A DNA stretch of 64,000 nt from Vibrio sp. Isolate32. Its GTDB lineage: Bacteria; Pseudomonadota; Gammaproteobacteria; Enterobacterales; Vibrionaceae. Position numbers and translations under genes: made by a program. The notes under the pieces are model-generated. The model was not told where the DNA came from. It saw only the letters and a program-made list of their open reading frames with translations, and made no database searches. Position 1 is the first letter of the stretch, and each line of letters starts with the position of its first letter. Below are positions 39,151-50,083 of the stretch, in pieces. The stretch spans positions 62,728 to 126,727 of the forward strand of contig NZ_JAKEUQ010000002.1 in assembly GCF_022397955.1 (NCBI RefSeq), written 5' to 3'.

Positions 39151-40254
39151 CTAACTCAAGTGCTCTTTTGCTAAATATTCATGGCTCTGCATTTCAATTA
39201 AACGCGACTGACAACGTTTAAATTCAAAATCTAGCTGGCCGTGGGTATATAAGTTTTCTAGCTCTACTTCCGCAGAAATAATCAGCTTTACATTGCGCTC
39301 ATAGAACTCGTCCACTAATGCAATAAAACGTCTTGCGGCGTCATCAGAAGTCGCGCCCATTTGCAGAACATCAGCCAAGAGAACCGTGTGGTAAACGCGA
39401 GACAGTTCAATGTAATCATTCTGGCTTCGGGCCGACTGACAAAGCTGAGAAAAAGTACCATGCAGCACACCATCACTCGCTTCGACTACATCTAATTGAC
39501 GGTGATTAACCTCAAGCTGCTTAAGTCTCTCTTTATCTTCCCCAACCAGTTGGTTGTAGTACTTTTCAAGATTGATGTTCGCTTGGCTATCGAGTGGATA
39601 GTGGTATATCTCGGCCTGCTCTAAGGTGCGCAGACGATAATCAATGCCGCTGTCCACATTAAGAATATGGCAGTTGTATTGAATCAGCTTGATCGCAGGT
39701 AAAAAACGCGCACGTTGCAGACCATTACGATATAGGTCTGCAGGAGGAATATTTGAGGTCGCAACCAAGATAACGTTTCGTGCGAACAACTCTTGGAACA
39801 AAGTTCCTAGGATCATCGCATCGGTGATGTCTGAAACAAAGAATTCGTCGAAACAGATAATGTCCGCTTCTCCCTTCAACTTGTCTGCCACTAAAGGCAA
39901 TGGATCGCTAACATTACCTAACGCTTTTAGTTCATCATGAACTCGATACATAAAGCGGTGAAAGTGAACACGCATTTTTTTAGTGGTCGGTAAGGCATCG
40001 TAGAACGTATCCATTAAATATGTTTTACCACGCCCTACGCCCCCCCAGAAATAAAGACCTTTCGGTGGTTGTGGCAGTTCTGGCTTTTTGCCCAATAGTT
40101 TCTGGAATCGAGTCAATTGAGGAATGGGAGTATTTACGTAATCTTGGAATTGATGAAAAAGTTCATCTAAAGATTTTACGGCTTGCTCTTGTGATGGATC
40201 TCTTTGAAATCCTTGTTCTTTTATATCTTGTTCGTATTTTTTGACGGGATTCAT
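39151..40254 (-). CDS. zapE: Cell division ATPase ZapE (AFG1-like)
   Basis: 367 residues of AAA+ type P-loop ATPase. Walker A is 'GGVGRGKTYLMD' near residue 70, Walker B is 'ICFDEFFVSDITDAMIL' and sensor 1 is 'VILVATSNIPP'. In E. coli ZapE joins the divisome late and destabilises FtsZ polymers in vitro. It is divergent from zapG. Position next to rplM is conserved in related genomes. Confidence 0.94.
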   Translation of the reverse strand: MNPVKKYEQDIKEQGFQRDPSQEQAVKSLDELFHQFQDYVNTPIPQLTRFQKLLGKKPELPQPPKGLYFWGGVGRGKTYLMDTFYDALPTTKKMRVHFHRFMYRVHDELKALGNVSDPLPLVADKLKGEADIICFDEFFVSDITDAMILGTLFQELFARNVILVATSNIPPADLYRNGLQRARFLPAIKLIQYNCHILNVDSGIDYRLRTLEQAEIYHYPLDSQANINLEKYYNQLVGEDKERLKQLEVNHRQLDVVEASDGVLHGTFSQLCQSARSQNDYIELSRVYHTVLLADVLQMGATSDDAARRFIALVDEFYERNVKLIISAEVELENLYTHGQLDFEFKRCQSRLIEMQSHEYLAKEHLS

Positions 40255-40473
40255 GACGACATTTCCACAATGAAAGTGATATCAGACAGCGAATAAAATT
40301 AAGCTCAAACAGTAAGAAACACGACATTATACGGCGAATAATACAGCATTAAACTGCTATGTAGCGCACACGCATTTCTCTTTATACTGCGGCTTTCTCA
40401 TAGTACCATGGAGCTGTAACACGTGTAACTAAGCAGTAACAAACATGTTAAAAAACAATAATAAGGAGCTGTT

Positions 40474-40929
40474 ATGCCTTGGATGTATGCCATTACCGGT
40501 TTACTAGTCGGAGTTATTCTAGGGGTCGCTATTTCTCGTCTCATGACACCTGAATACAAGAAGCAAAAAAACGTACAGAAAGAATTGGATAGCGCAAAGT
40601 TTGCCCTTGAACAGCAGCGACAAGAGCTGGCTGATCACTTTGCGAAATCAGCAGAGATGTTGGACACCTTAGGTAAAGACTACACAGAACTGTACCAACA
40701 CATGGAAAAAACCAGCTCGGAGCTAATCCCTAACCTGCCAGAGCAAGACAATCCGTTTGTGAAGACAGCAGCTGCTCATTCAGAGAAGCCACAAGAAAAG
40801 TCGGCAAACAAAGAAACGGCCCTGGAAGAGCAGCCTAAAGATTACGCGAATGGTGCGACTGGTTTATTTACCGCGCAGAAGAAAGAAATCATTGATGCTC
40901 CTGATGTAGTCACTGCAAAAGCATCATAA
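40474..40929 (+). CDS. zapG: Division-associated membrane protein ZapG (YhcB, DUF1043)
   Basis: 151 residues: an N-terminal membrane helix ('MYAITGLLVGVILGVAISRL'-like, about 4-22), a coiled coil (about 30-80) with 'LGKDYTELYQHMEKTSSEL', and a disordered Lys/Glu-rich tail. YhcB-type proteins link cell division, envelope growth and respiration in E. coli; the biochemical role is unclear. The AAGGAG precedes the ATG by eight bases. Confidence 0.88.
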   Translation: MPWMYAITGLLVGVILGVAISRLMTPEYKKQKNVQKELDSAKFALEQQRQELADHFAKSAEMLDTLGKDYTELYQHMEKTSSELIPNLPEQDNPFVKTAAAHSEKPQEKSANKETALEEQPKDYANGATGLFTAQKKEIIDAPDVVTAKAS

Positions 40930-41052
40930 ATATTTAGCACTTCTGTGAACTTTACAAATGACCTGAGTCATAACTTTCACTTAGGTCATTTAAAACTTCT
41001 TATGCGTATTAGACGTAATGAGAGGGGTAAGACCTTAACTAGATAGGAGTTT

Positions 41053-42411
41053 ATGATGAAAAAACCTTTGCTTGCTTTATCTGTACTGACTTTAAGCTTA
41101 AGTTCAATCATCACCCCCATTCAAGCATCCGCCGCGCTGCCATTAAGTGTGGGTAATGAGCAATTACCAAGCCTTGCGCCTATGCTTGAACAAGTGACCC
41201 CCGCTGTGGTTAGTATCGCCGTTGAAGGCAAACAGGTACAACGTCAGCAAATCCCTGAACAATTCCAATTCTTTTTTGGCCCAGAGCAAACACGTGAGCG
41301 TCCATTTCGCGGTTTAGGCTCAGGCGTGGTCATTGACGCCAAGAAAGGGCATATCGTCACCAACTACCATGTAATTGATGGTGCCGATGATATCAAAGTA
41401 AGACTTCATGACGGTCGTGAATACGATGCTGAGCTTATCGGCGGTGACCAGATGTCCGATATTGCCCTATTAAAATTAGAAAAGGCCAAGAACCTGACTC
41501 AAATAAAACTCGCAGATTCCGACAAGTTGAGAGTTGGTGACTTCAGCGTCGCGATTGGTAACCCATTTGGACTTGGCCAGACCGTAACATCTGGCATCGT
41601 TTCTGCACTTGGCCGAAGCGGCCTCAACCTCGAGAACTTTGAGAACTTCATTCAAACCGATGCCGCTATCAACAGCGGTAACTCAGGTGGCGCGCTAGTG
41701 AACCTAAACGGTGAACTGATTGGTATCAACACAGCCATTCTTGGCCCCAACGGAGGTAATGTCGGTATCGGCTTTGCAATCCCATCCAACATGATGAAAA
41801 ACCTGACAGAACAGATTCTCGATTTCGGTGAAGTAAAACGTGGCATGCTTGGCGTTCAAGGTGGCGAGATCACCTCAGAGCTTGCAGAGGCATTAGGTTA
41901 TGAGTCCAGTAAAGGCGCCTTCGTTAGCCAAGTCGTGCCAGACAGTGCCGCCGATGATGCTGGATTAAAAGCGGGTGACATTATCGTCTCTATTAATGGT
42001 AAGCGTATCGATACCTTCAGCGAATTAAGAGCGAAAGTCGCAACGCTCGGGGCGGGTAAAGAGATCGAGTTAGGTGTGGTTCGCGATGGTAAGAATAAAA
42101 CCTTCGATGTCACGCTTGGTGAGTCAACCAGTAGTAAAACCAAAGCCGAGAAGCTGCATGAAGGGCTAACTGGTGCCGAGCTTACCAACACCACTAGCAA
42201 TGACACTACAACAGGCGTGAAAGTATCAAGCGTTGCTCAAGGTTCTCCGGCAGAAGCTTATCAACTTCTAAAAGACGACATTATCATCGAAGTGAACCGT
42301 CAGCCCGTTAAGAACCTCGCTGAGTTCAGAGCGATTGTTGAAAAACAACCAGGCGTCTTAGCGCTCAATATCCAGCGAGGCGATAGAACCATCTACCTCG
42401 TAATTCGATAG
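41053..42411 (+). CDS. degQ: Periplasmic serine protease/chaperone DegQ
   Basis: 452 residues with a signal peptide (cleavage near 'IQASA') and an HtrA protease domain whose catalytic His is in 'TNYHVIDGA', Asp in 'SDIALLK' and Ser in 'NSGNSGGAL'. Two PDZ domains cover about 270-355 and 370-450. The two PDZ domains and absence of a membrane anchor distinguish it from DegS next door. It degrades and refolds misfolded periplasmic proteins; DegP is a close alternative name. An adequate AGGAG precedes the start. Confidence 0.94.
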   Translation: MMKKPLLALSVLTLSLSSIITPIQASAALPLSVGNEQLPSLAPMLEQVTPAVVSIAVEGKQVQRQQIPEQFQFFFGPEQTRERPFRGLGSGVVIDAKKGHIVTNYHVIDGADDIKVRLHDGREYDAELIGGDQMSDIALLKLEKAKNLTQIKLADSDKLRVGDFSVAIGNPFGLGQTVTSGIVSALGRSGLNLENFENFIQTDAAINSGNSGGALVNLNGELIGINTAILGPNGGNVGIGFAIPSNMMKNLTEQILDFGEVKRGMLGVQGGEITSELAEALGYESSKGAFVSQVVPDSAADDAGLKAGDIIVSINGKRIDTFSELRAKVATLGAGKEIELGVVRDGKNKTFDVTLGESTSSKTKAEKLHEGLTGAELTNTTSNDTTTGVKVSSVAQGSPAEAYQLLKDDIIIEVNRQPVKNLAEFRAIVEKQPGVLALNIQRGDRTIYLVIR

Positions 42412-42571
42412 CGAGTTCGTCAATACAAACACAGGGAGACTTTGTAAGTTTGCTTTAAACTTACTCAGTCTCTCTTTTATTTAGCTGAATCAAAATGCTA
42501 TGCTTCACAAGTAACTCAAACTAGTCACCCATGCGTGGAGGCTCAATACCTTACCTGTCGAAGAGGGAAAC

Positions 42572-43636
42572 ATGCTGGCTTTTCTATTTCGTTCTATTTC
42601 CCTTGGACTCGTTTCAGCGGCGCTGATTCTTCTTGCCTTTCCTAGCTTAAGGCCAGCCATTGTTGCAGATGTGACTAGCCCTAAAGTCGATAATATTGGC
42701 TCTCTTCAGATTTCATTTAATAAAGCGGTACGCCGTGCTGCGCCTGCTGTGGTGAATATTTATAGCCGTAAATACGCAGAAGATGATCGTAACAAGCTAC
42801 TGACTCAAGGCTTAGGTTCTGGGGTTATTATTAGCGAGAAGGGCTATATTATTACCAACTTCCACGTTGTAGCTCAGGCAGACCAAATTGTTGTAGCACT
42901 TCAAGACGGCCGAGTGGCTGCAGCACAATTAGTGGGCTCAGATAAGCGCACCGATATCGCGATACTCAGAGTCAGCGGCGATAACCTACCGGTGATTCCA
43001 CTCAACCCGAACTACAAAGCCAATGTTGGCGATGTGGTACTGGCTATCGGTAACCCATACAACCTAGGTCAAACCACTACCTTTGGCATCATTTCCGCGA
43101 CAGGGCGCTCTTCGATTAGCCTAGACGGCCACCAAGCCTTTATCCAAACCGATGCCGCGATCAATGAAGGTAACTCCGGTGGTGCTCTGGTGAACTCTCA
43201 GGGTGAGCTAGTCGGGATCAACACTGCCTCTTTCCAACAAGCGACCGACATGGAAACCTACGGTATTTCATTTGCTATCCCCTACCCACTTGCCAATAAA
43301 ATCATGGAAAAGATTATCGCTGATGGTCGTGTAATTCGTGGTTATATCGGTATCGACGGGCAAGATATTAACTCTGTCACTTCTCGCATGTTGGGTACAA
43401 AGAATATCGGTGGAATTGTTGTGTTGGGTATCGATCCAAATGGTCCAGCTGCGGATGCAGGTTTTGAAGCTCAAGATATTATTGTCAGCATCAACGATAA
43501 TCGAGTAAATGGTCGCCAGAGCGTGATGGATATCGTTACCGATCTACGCCCGGGTACAGTGATCGATGTCGGCATCTTGCGCCAAGGTGAAAACAAGACC
43601 CTTAAAGTGACGATTGCTGAAGATACTCGCCTGTAG
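42572..43636 (+). CDS. degS: Inner-membrane stress-sensor protease DegS
   Basis: 354 residues: an N-terminal membrane anchor ('SLGLVSAALILLAFPSL'), protease domain with His in 'TNFHVVAQ', Asp in 'TDIAILR' and Ser in 'NEGNSGGAL', and a single PDZ domain (about 255-345). DegS cuts the anti-sigma factor RseA when the PDZ domain binds misfolded porin C-termini, releasing sigma-E. It follows degQ by 160 bp, the order conserved in gammaproteobacteria. Confidence 0.96.
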   Translation: MLAFLFRSISLGLVSAALILLAFPSLRPAIVADVTSPKVDNIGSLQISFNKAVRRAAPAVVNIYSRKYAEDDRNKLLTQGLGSGVIISEKGYIITNFHVVAQADQIVVALQDGRVAAAQLVGSDKRTDIAILRVSGDNLPVIPLNPNYKANVGDVVLAIGNPYNLGQTTTFGIISATGRSSISLDGHQAFIQTDAAINEGNSGGALVNSQGELVGINTASFQQATDMETYGISFAIPYPLANKIMEKIIADGRVIRGYIGIDGQDINSVTSRMLGTKNIGGIVVLGIDPNGPAADAGFEAQDIIVSINDNRVNGRQSVMDIVTDLRPGTVIDVGILRQGENKTLKVTIAEDTRL

Positions 43637-43694
43637 AGCAAAATCCGTAACTAAGACATTCAAACTACTCGATGTAAATTACTAATAAACAAAT

Positions 43695-43724
43695 AAAAAA
43701 CCCAGATATCAGGCTGGGTTTTCT
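43695..43724. terminator. Bidirectional terminator between degS and parC
   Basis: AAAACCCAG / CTGGGTTTT stem with A run on the left and TTCTTTT on the right, serving both convergent genes. Confidence 0.85.
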
Positions 43725-43751
43725 TTTATCCGAAGAGGATATCAAGAGTCT

Positions 43752-46010
43752 TTACGATTCACTTGGCTCTTCGATATCAATGCGAGTCACACGTTGTAGG
43801 CCTCTCGGCAGTAAGCCACCACGACGACCACGTTCACCACGGAAGTTTTCAAGGTCAGCCGGTTTCAAGCCAAGCTTACGTTTGCCCGCGTAGATAGTCA
43901 GCGTTGCATTCTCAGGTATAGCCATCAAGTGCGATACAAACTCTTCACGCTCTTTGGCTTTAGCAGAAGGGATGTTGATGATCTTGTTACCCTTACCTTT
44001 GCTCAATTGAGGTAGGTCTTTAATTGGGAATAACAACATGCGGCCTTGGTTGGTAATCGCTAGAATCTGGTTACTTTCCAAATCAGCAATCGGACTAGGC
44101 GCCATCACTTCTGAAGATTGCGGTAGGTTAACCAGAGCTTTACCGCTCTTGTTCTTAGACAGCAGATCGCTACCCTTACAAACAAAGCCGTAACCCGCAT
44201 CAGAGCCAACTAGCCATAGCTGTTCATCTTCTCCCATCACCACTTGGCGAATAGAAGTGCCCGCGCTGATGTTCAAGCGACCAGTAATTGGTTCACCTTG
44301 ACTTCGTGCAGATGGTAGCGAATGAGACTCAAGAGAGTAGCTTCGGCCATCACTGCCAAGGAACACCGCTTGTTGATTACTCTTACCTTTAGCACTCGCT
44401 AGGAATTTATCACCCGATTTGTAGTTCAAGCCTTCAGCGTCAACCTCATGCCCTTTCGCATGACGAATCCAACCTTTCTCAGAAAGCACGACAGTGATTG
44501 GCTCACTTGGAACCAAATCACGCTCAGTCAACGCTTTTGCTTCAGCACGTTCAATCAACGGTGAACGACGATCATCGCCGTATTTATCTGCATCGGCTTG
44601 GATTTCTTTTTTGATCAGCGTATTCAAGCGACGCTCTGAACCTAGTAGCTTTTCAAGCTTCTCACGTTCAGCTTCAAGCTCTTCTTGCTCAGCTCGAATC
44701 TTAAACTCTTCTAACTTAGCTAAGTTACGAAGTTTAATATCGAGAATCGCATTGGCTTGAATTTCAGAAATGTTGAAACGATTCATCAAAACAGGACATG
44801 GTTCGTCTTCTGTTCTAATGATTTCAATCACTTCATCAATATTTAGATAAGCGGCAAGTAAGCCTTCTAAGATGTGCAAACGTGCCAGTACTTTATCTAA
44901 ACGGTACTGCAAACGACGGCGAACGGTCGTGCGGCGGAACTCAATCCACTCTTTCAGGGTTTGAACTAAGCCTTTAACTTGAGGACGGTTATCTAAACCA
45001 ATCATGTTCAAGTTAACGCGGAAGTTTTTCTCAAGATCCGTCGACGCGAATAAATGACTCATCAGTTGGTCACAGTCGATACGGTTTGAACGAGGAACCA
45101 CGACGATACGCGTTGGATTTTCGTGATCTGATTCATCACGCAAGTCGTCAACCATTGGCAGCTTCTTAGCTCGCATCTGGTTCGCAATTTGCTCAAGTAA
45201 CTTCGCACCTGACACTTGATGAGGTAAAGCCGTGATAACAATATCAGAGCCTTCCTTATGCCATACCGCGCGCATCTTGATGCTGCCGCGGCCTGTACGG
45301 TAGATTTTTTCGATGTCCGACTTCGGCGAAATAATTTCAGCTTCTGTCGGGTAATCAGGCCCTTGAATGAAACCCATCACATCTGGAAGTTCAGCTTTTG
45401 GCGTATCAATCAAATGAATCGCTGCATTCGCTACTTCACGCACATTGTGTGGCGGAATATCGGTCGCCATACCTACCGCGATACCAGTAATACCGTTCAA
45501 CAAAATATGAGGAAGACGAGCAGGCAACATTTGTGGCTCTTTCATCGTGCCATCAAAGTTTGGTTGCCAATCAACTGTACCTTGACCTAATTCACCTAGA
45601 AGAACTTCCGCGAATTTAGACAGTTTCGCTTCGGTATAACGCATTGCAGCGAACGATTTCGGGTCATCCGGAGCACCCCAGTTACCTTGACCATCTACCA
45701 GTGGGTAACGGTAAGAGAAAGGCTGCGCCATTAATACCATCGCTTCGTAACAAGCAGAATCACCGTGTGGGTGATACTTACCTAATACGTCACCAACAGT
45801 ACGTGCTGATTTTTTGTATTTTGATGCAGCCGATAAGCCCAGCTCAGACATCGCATAGATAATACGACGCTGTACTGGCTTCAAGCCATCACCGATATAC
45901 GGCAATGCACGATCCATGATCACGTACATTGAGTAATTTAAGTAGGCATCTTCGGTGAACTTGCGCATTGGCAACTGTTCAACGCCATCATATGTAATTT
46001 CGTTAGACAT
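43752..46010 (-). CDS. parC: DNA topoisomerase IV subunit A
   Basis: 752 residues. It is the DNA breakage-reunion subunit. The catalytic Tyr lies in '[10 protein letters not shown]', and the quinolone-resistance-determining region '[16 protein letters not shown]' keeps the Ser and Glu typical of quinolone-sensitive enzymes. The C-terminal beta-pinwheel begins near residue 495. It decatenates sister chromosomes with ParE, which ends 3 bp upstream. The family is distinguished from GyrA by the missing GyrA box and by this context. Confidence 0.97.
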   Translation of the reverse strand: MSNEITYDGVEQLPMRKFTEDAYLNYSMYVIMDRALPYIGDGLKPVQRRIIYAMSELGLSAASKYKKSARTVGDVLGKYHPHGDSACYEAMVLMAQPFSYRYPLVDGQGNWGAPDDPKSFAAMRYTEAKLSKFAEVLLGELGQGTVDWQPNFDGTMKEPQMLPARLPHILLNGITGIAVGMATDIPPHNVREVANAAIHLIDTPKAELPDVMGFIQGPDYPTEAEIISPKSDIEKIYRTGRGSIKMRAVWHKEGSDIVITALPHQVSGAKLLEQIANQMRAKKLPMVDDLRDESDHENPTRIVVVPRSNRIDCDQLMSHLFASTDLEKNFRVNLNMIGLDNRPQVKGLVQTLKEWIEFRRTTVRRRLQYRLDKVLARLHILEGLLAAYLNIDEVIEIIRTEDEPCPVLMNRFNISEIQANAILDIKLRNLAKLEEFKIRAEQEELEAEREKLEKLLGSERRLNTLIKKEIQADADKYGDDRRSPLIERAEAKALTERDLVPSEPITVVLSEKGWIRHAKGHEVDAEGLNYKSGDKFLASAKGKSNQQAVFLGSDGRSYSLESHSLPSARSQGEPITGRLNISAGTSIRQVVMGEDEQLWLVGSDAGYGFVCKGSDLLSKNKSGKALVNLPQSSEVMAPSPIADLESNQILAITNQGRMLLFPIKDLPQLSKGKGNKIINIPSAKAKEREEFVSHLMAIPENATLTIYAGKRKLGLKPADLENFRGERGRRGGLLPRGLQRVTRIDIEEPSES

Positions 46011-46013
46011 CCA

Positions 46014-47894
46014 TTATACCTCGGCCATATCACCGTTAGTCTGTAGCCATGTACGGCGATCATCTGCACGTTTCTTACCAAGCAGCATGTCCATCATCTC
46101 GTTGGTCGCTTCGCTGTCATCAATCGTTAACTGAACAAGGCGACGAGTGTTTGGATCCATGGTGGTTTCACGCAACTGAAGTGGGTTCATTTCACCCAGA
46201 CCTTTGAATCGTTGCACGTTGATTTTGGCTTTCTTCTGCGATAGTCGCTCAAGCACACCGTCTTTCTCTGCGTCATCAAGTGCGTAGAACACTTCTTTAC
46301 CGCAATCGATACGATACAAAGGAGGCATTGCCACATAGATATGACCCGCTTCAACCAATGCATGGAAATGGCGAGTAAACAATGCACATAACAGTGTCGC
46401 GATATGAAGACCATCCGAGTCCGCATCGGCAAGGATACAGATCTTACCGTAACGCAGGCCTGATAAATCATCGTTGTCTGGGTCGATACCCAGAGCTACC
46501 GAGATGTCATGCACTTCTTGCGAAGCCAATACTTGGTCTGCTGACACTTCCCATGTATTTAGGATCTTACCGCGAAGTGGCATAACTGCTTGGAACTCAC
46601 GATCACGAGCTTGTTTAGCAGAACCACCCGCCGAGTCCCCTTCCACGAAGAAGATTTCGGTACGGCTTAAATCTTGAACCGAACAGTCCGTTAGCTTACC
46701 CGGCAATGCTGGGCCTGAGGCGATTTTCTTACGCACAACCTTTTTGCTTGCGCGCATACGGCGGTGAGCATTCGCAATACAAGCTTCTGCCAACTGTTCT
46801 GCCAGTTGTGGTTTTTCGTTCAACCACAGGCTAAAGGCATCTTTTACCACACCAGACACAAACGCAGCGGTCTGACGCGAAGACAAGCGTTCTTTTGTTT
46901 GACCAGCAAACTGCGGATCTTGCATCTTCACAGATAGAACGTAAGAACAACGGTCAAAGATGTCATCACCCGTCAACTTAACGCCACGAGGGAGAAGATT
47001 ACGGAACTCACAGAACTCACGCATTGCATCAAGCAGACCTTGGCGAAGACCGTTTACGTGTGTACCACCTTGCTTAGTTGGTACTAAGTTCACGTAGCTC
47101 TCGGTGATCATATCACCGCCTTCTGGCTGCCAGATGATCGCCCAGTTCGCCATTTCCGTTTCAGCAACGAATTCACCGACATAAGGCTCTTCAGGCAACA
47201 GGGTGTAACCTTTCACGCCTTCAGCAAGATAGTCTTTTAGACCATCTTCATAGAACCATTTGTGTTCTTCATTGTTCACTTTGTCGCTAAAGGTGATTTC
47301 TAACCCCGGGCAAAGTACCGCTTTCGCACGTAAATTGTTGATTAGGCGAAGCGTTGAAAACTTAGAGCTATCGAAGTATTTAGGGTCAGGCCAGAAGTGT
47401 ACTGATGTACCACTGTTGCGATGACCACAAGTGCCTGTAACCGTCAGTTCAGTAACCGCTTTACCATGCTCTAGAGCGATTTCATGAACTTGACCTTCAC
47501 GGCGAACCGTAACCTCAACACGCTTAGACAGGGCGTTTACTACCGAGATACCTACACCGTGCAAACCACCAGAAAACTTGTAGTTGTTGTTCGAGAACTT
47601 ACCACCAGAGTGGAGCTTGGTTAGGATCAGCTCAACACCTGAGATACCTTTCTCTGGGTGGATATCGACAGGCATACCACGGCCATCATCGGTAACTTCT
47701 AATGATTGGTCAACATGAAGCACAACTTTGATTTTCTTAGCGTGTCCCGCTAGAGCTTCATCAACCGAGTTATCAATGACTTCTTGGGCAAGGTGGTTCG
47801 GCCTTTCTGTCTCGGTATACATACCTGGGCGGTGTCGCACAGGGTCGAGACCTTCAAGTACCTCGAGGTCTTTTGCATTATATTGTTCAGTCAT
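46014..47894 (-). CDS. parE: DNA topoisomerase IV subunit B
   Basis: 626 residues from the ATG at 47894; the longest frame starts six codons earlier at a TTG. It has a GHKL ATPase ('EVIDNSVDEALAGHAKKI', 'DDGRGMPVDIHPEKG', 'GGLHGVGISVVNALS') and a TOPRIM domain ('FFVEGDSAGGSAKQARDR', 'ILADADSDGLHIATLL'). It drives strand passage by ATP hydrolysis. It is followed 3 bp later by parC and preceded by the yqiA-cpdA group. Confidence 0.97.
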   Translation of the reverse strand: MTEQYNAKDLEVLEGLDPVRHRPGMYTETERPNHLAQEVIDNSVDEALAGHAKKIKVVLHVDQSLEVTDDGRGMPVDIHPEKGISGVELILTKLHSGGKFSNNNYKFSGGLHGVGISVVNALSKRVEVTVRREGQVHEIALEHGKAVTELTVTGTCGHRNSGTSVHFWPDPKYFDSSKFSTLRLINNLRAKAVLCPGLEITFSDKVNNEEHKWFYEDGLKDYLAEGVKGYTLLPEEPYVGEFVAETEMANWAIIWQPEGGDMITESYVNLVPTKQGGTHVNGLRQGLLDAMREFCEFRNLLPRGVKLTGDDIFDRCSYVLSVKMQDPQFAGQTKERLSSRQTAAFVSGVVKDAFSLWLNEKPQLAEQLAEACIANAHRRMRASKKVVRKKIASGPALPGKLTDCSVQDLSRTEIFFVEGDSAGGSAKQARDREFQAVMPLRGKILNTWEVSADQVLASQEVHDISVALGIDPDNDDLSGLRYGKICILADADSDGLHIATLLCALFTRHFHALVEAGHIYVAMPPLYRIDCGKEVFYALDDAEKDGVLERLSQKKAKINVQRFKGLGEMNPLQLRETTMDPNTRRLVQLTIDDSEATNEMMDMLLGKKRADDRRTWLQTNGDMAEV

Positions 47895-48133
47895 AATACG
47901 GAGTTTACTCAAAAAGTTTGCGTCAGTTCGCTGGCTCCAGTTTCACTAAAGCAGAATCATTACTATGAACCGTCATAGTAGAGCGAACGAGCGAAGTATG
48001 GGGAATATAGTCTGGAAGCTGACTAATGATGTCAAGCTAGTTCAAAAACTAAGACATCAAACTATGATATTTCACCATTGATAGATGAAATAACAGGCAA
48101 AAAGAGAGACAACGACTCAGTGAAGAAAACAGG

Positions 48134-48742
48134 TTATAGGTTTAGAAAGGTGATGATTTGCTGTGGGTAGCCTTCAAAATCAACAAAGCTATGATTCCCA
48201 CCCTCTTCTACTGTTTGGGTTGCACCTTGATACTTCTCTACCGCTTGTCGGTAATCCAGAACTTCATCTTCCGTTTGTTGAAGTAACCAGAAGTCACTTG
48301 GCCTTGTGATAGCCGGAACATCTAATGCCTTCAACTCATCGATATGCTTAGTCTCTAAGACATATCGTTCATTTGTGTATGGGTTTACTTGCTCACCTAA
48401 GTAGTCGACAAGTAACTCATATGGTTTCACCGCAGGGTTTACTACAACCGCTTTGAAGCCATAATGGCTGTTGAGCCAAGTTGAAAGGTAGCCTCCTAAT
48501 GAGCTGCCAACCAGTGCGATCTCGTACTGATTTTTGTATTGCTCCACCAGCTGCTGCAGGTAAAGTGCGGCTTGCTGCGGGAAGCTCGGCAGTTGAGGGG
48601 TTAGCACCTTAATATCCGCACGATGCTCCGCGCAATACTCAGTCATCACCGTCGCTTTGTAAGAGCGAGATGAGCTGTTAAAACCATGAATATAGAGAAG
48701 CAGTGATGGTTTTGCAGTTTGCTCGATAGATTCAGACATCAT
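48134..48742 (-). CDS. yqiA: Alpha/beta-hydrolase esterase YqiA
   Basis: About 202 residues from the ATG at 48742, six bases after AAGG (a second ATG follows at 48739). The hydrolase nucleophile elbow is 'GSSLGGYLSTWL' (Ser near residue 88), the N-terminal oxyanion region is 'LLYIHGFNSSSRSYK' and the catalytic His is in 'GGNHSFVDFEGY'. E. coli YqiA is an esterase for short acyl and palmitoyl-CoA substrates. It follows cpdA by 12 bp and precedes parE, as in E. coli. Confidence 0.9.
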   Translation of the reverse strand: MMSESIEQTAKPSLLLYIHGFNSSSRSYKATVMTEYCAEHRADIKVLTPQLPSFPQQAALYLQQLVEQYKNQYEIALVGSSLGGYLSTWLNSHYGFKAVVVNPAVKPYELLVDYLGEQVNPYTNERYVLETKHIDELKALDVPAITRPSDFWLLQQTEDEVLDYRQAVEKYQGATQTVEEGGNHSFVDFEGYPQQIITFLNL

Positions 48743-48754
48743 TAGCAACCTTCA

Positions 48755-49579
48755 TTAATAACCAGCGGCTTCAAAATCAGGTAAGAACTGACCGTTAGGC
48801 AAGCGACGAACTTGAGTACTCACCGTCCCATCTTGGTGCAGTTCAATCTCTCTCCAACCAGGAGATAAGGTATCTACAGCGAAGTCATCTGAATTAGGTT
48901 TGAACTGAACACAAGTCGACGGAGTTGCCATAACTTGTACACCATGGTGCTCTCGGTTCATGTCTTGGTGAACGTGACCACACAATACCGCTCTCACATT
49001 AGAATGCTGTTGAACCACATCCCAGAACTGGTCAGCATCTTTCAAATTATGTTGATCAAGCCATGCACTGCCCACTAGCAACGGGTGGTGGTGCAACAAA
49101 ACCAAAGTATTGCGCTCAGGGAATTCCGCCAGTTTTTGTTCTAGCAAATCAAGTTGTTGATCGCTAAGGCGCCCATGTGGAACACCGACGACTTGAGAAT
49201 CCAACATGATCACTTGCCAGCTCTCACTTAGCAATACATGTTCAACACACTGAATTTGTGGTGATGGTAAAACACTGCCCATATTAGGCTTAAAATCATG
49301 GTTTCCAGGTAGCCAGTAACATGGCTTTTCTAAAGGCTGAATCCCTGACTCAAACTTCCGGTATGACTCTGCGCTGTGATCTTGGGAAATGTCACCAGTC
49401 GCTAAGATCGCCTGATAGTCAAAGCCTTGACTAACAATGCCATCGATTACAGCACGAAAGCTATCTTGAGTGTTGATGCTTAGTAAGCTGCCATTGCTAG
49501 GCGCAAATAAATGCGTATCCGTCAGCTGCACAAGCTTAATACTGCTCTCATCAAATTTTGAAGTGTGTGATAATTCCAA
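48755..49579 (-). CDS. cpdA: 3',5'-cyclic-AMP phosphodiesterase
   Basis: 274 residues of calcineurin-like metallophosphoesterase. Metal-binding motifs are 'LTDTHLF' (D-x-H), 'ATGDISQDHS' (G-D), 'LPGNHD' (G-N-H-D), 'LLHHHPLL' and 'LCGHVHQDM' (G-H-x-H). It lowers cAMP, so it opposes CRP-dependent regulation, which controls competence and virulence traits in vibrios. It lies in the nudF-yqiB-cpdA-yqiA-parE-parC run. Confidence 0.94.
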   Translation of the reverse strand: MELSHTSKFDESSIKLVQLTDTHLFAPSNGSLLSINTQDSFRAVIDGIVSQGFDYQAILATGDISQDHSAESYRKFESGIQPLEKPCYWLPGNHDFKPNMGSVLPSPQIQCVEHVLLSESWQVIMLDSQVVGVPHGRLSDQQLDLLEQKLAEFPERNTLVLLHHHPLLVGSAWLDQHNLKDADQFWDVVQQHSNVRAVLCGHVHQDMNREHHGVQVMATPSTCVQFKPNSDDFAVDTLSPGWREIELHQDGTVSTQVRRLPNGQFLPDFEAAGY

Positions 49580-49638
49580 AATAACAAATCCAGATACGTT
49601 ACTGTTTAGACGTTAAAAGTGTTCTTAAATAAGCTCAA

Positions 49639-50079
49639 TTAAAAGGCAATAGGGCTACGGCTGATACCAGTTTTTAAACAAAACGTTAACCACTCCCCAA
49701 GAAATTTATTCAATTGAAATTTCTCATCCTTTTGCAGAAGCTTAGTGTTGGGATAGTCATATTTCGCCTTAACTCGCGAAAAATCCCCACTGGCGCACAC
49801 TTCTGCAACTCGAGCGTCGTGATATAGCCTGACAGACATTTTTGGCAAAGGAAACACTGGCATCGCGTCACTCTGACATATATCTATTAATGTGGTGTAT
49901 TTTGTGACCTCATTCACTGTCAATTGATATACCATATTAACGGCTTGGTAACAGCGGACATCACCAACCTCATGCCCAACCGGTAACAGAGCGTTTAGTT
50001 TGGCATAATTCGTCTCATAGACTCGCATCAATTCAGCAAGATCAACATGATACGGTTTCTTGACCGCTATATTTGGCAT
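49639..50079 (-). CDS. yqiB: DUF1249 family protein YqiB
   Basis: 146 residues, soluble, without signal peptide. It has the family's 'HVDLAELMRVYETNYAKLN' start and 'MSVRLYHDARVAEVC' and 'DEKFQLNKFLGEWL' blocks. Its function is unknown. Conserved linkage between nudF and cpdA is the main reason for the name. Gap to nudF is 4 bp. Confidence 0.88.
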   Translation of the reverse strand: MPNIAVKKPYHVDLAELMRVYETNYAKLNALLPVGHEVGDVRCYQAVNMVYQLTVNEVTKYTTLIDICQSDAMPVFPLPKMSVRLYHDARVAEVCASGDFSRVKAKYDYPNTKLLQKDEKFQLNKFLGEWLTFCLKTGISRSPIAF

Positions 50080-50083
50080 AACG

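Noticed and set aside
43752..47894. DNA gyrase genes gyrA/gyrB
   Set aside because: The subunit lengths (752 and 626), adjacency and cpdA-yqiA context fit topoisomerase IV.
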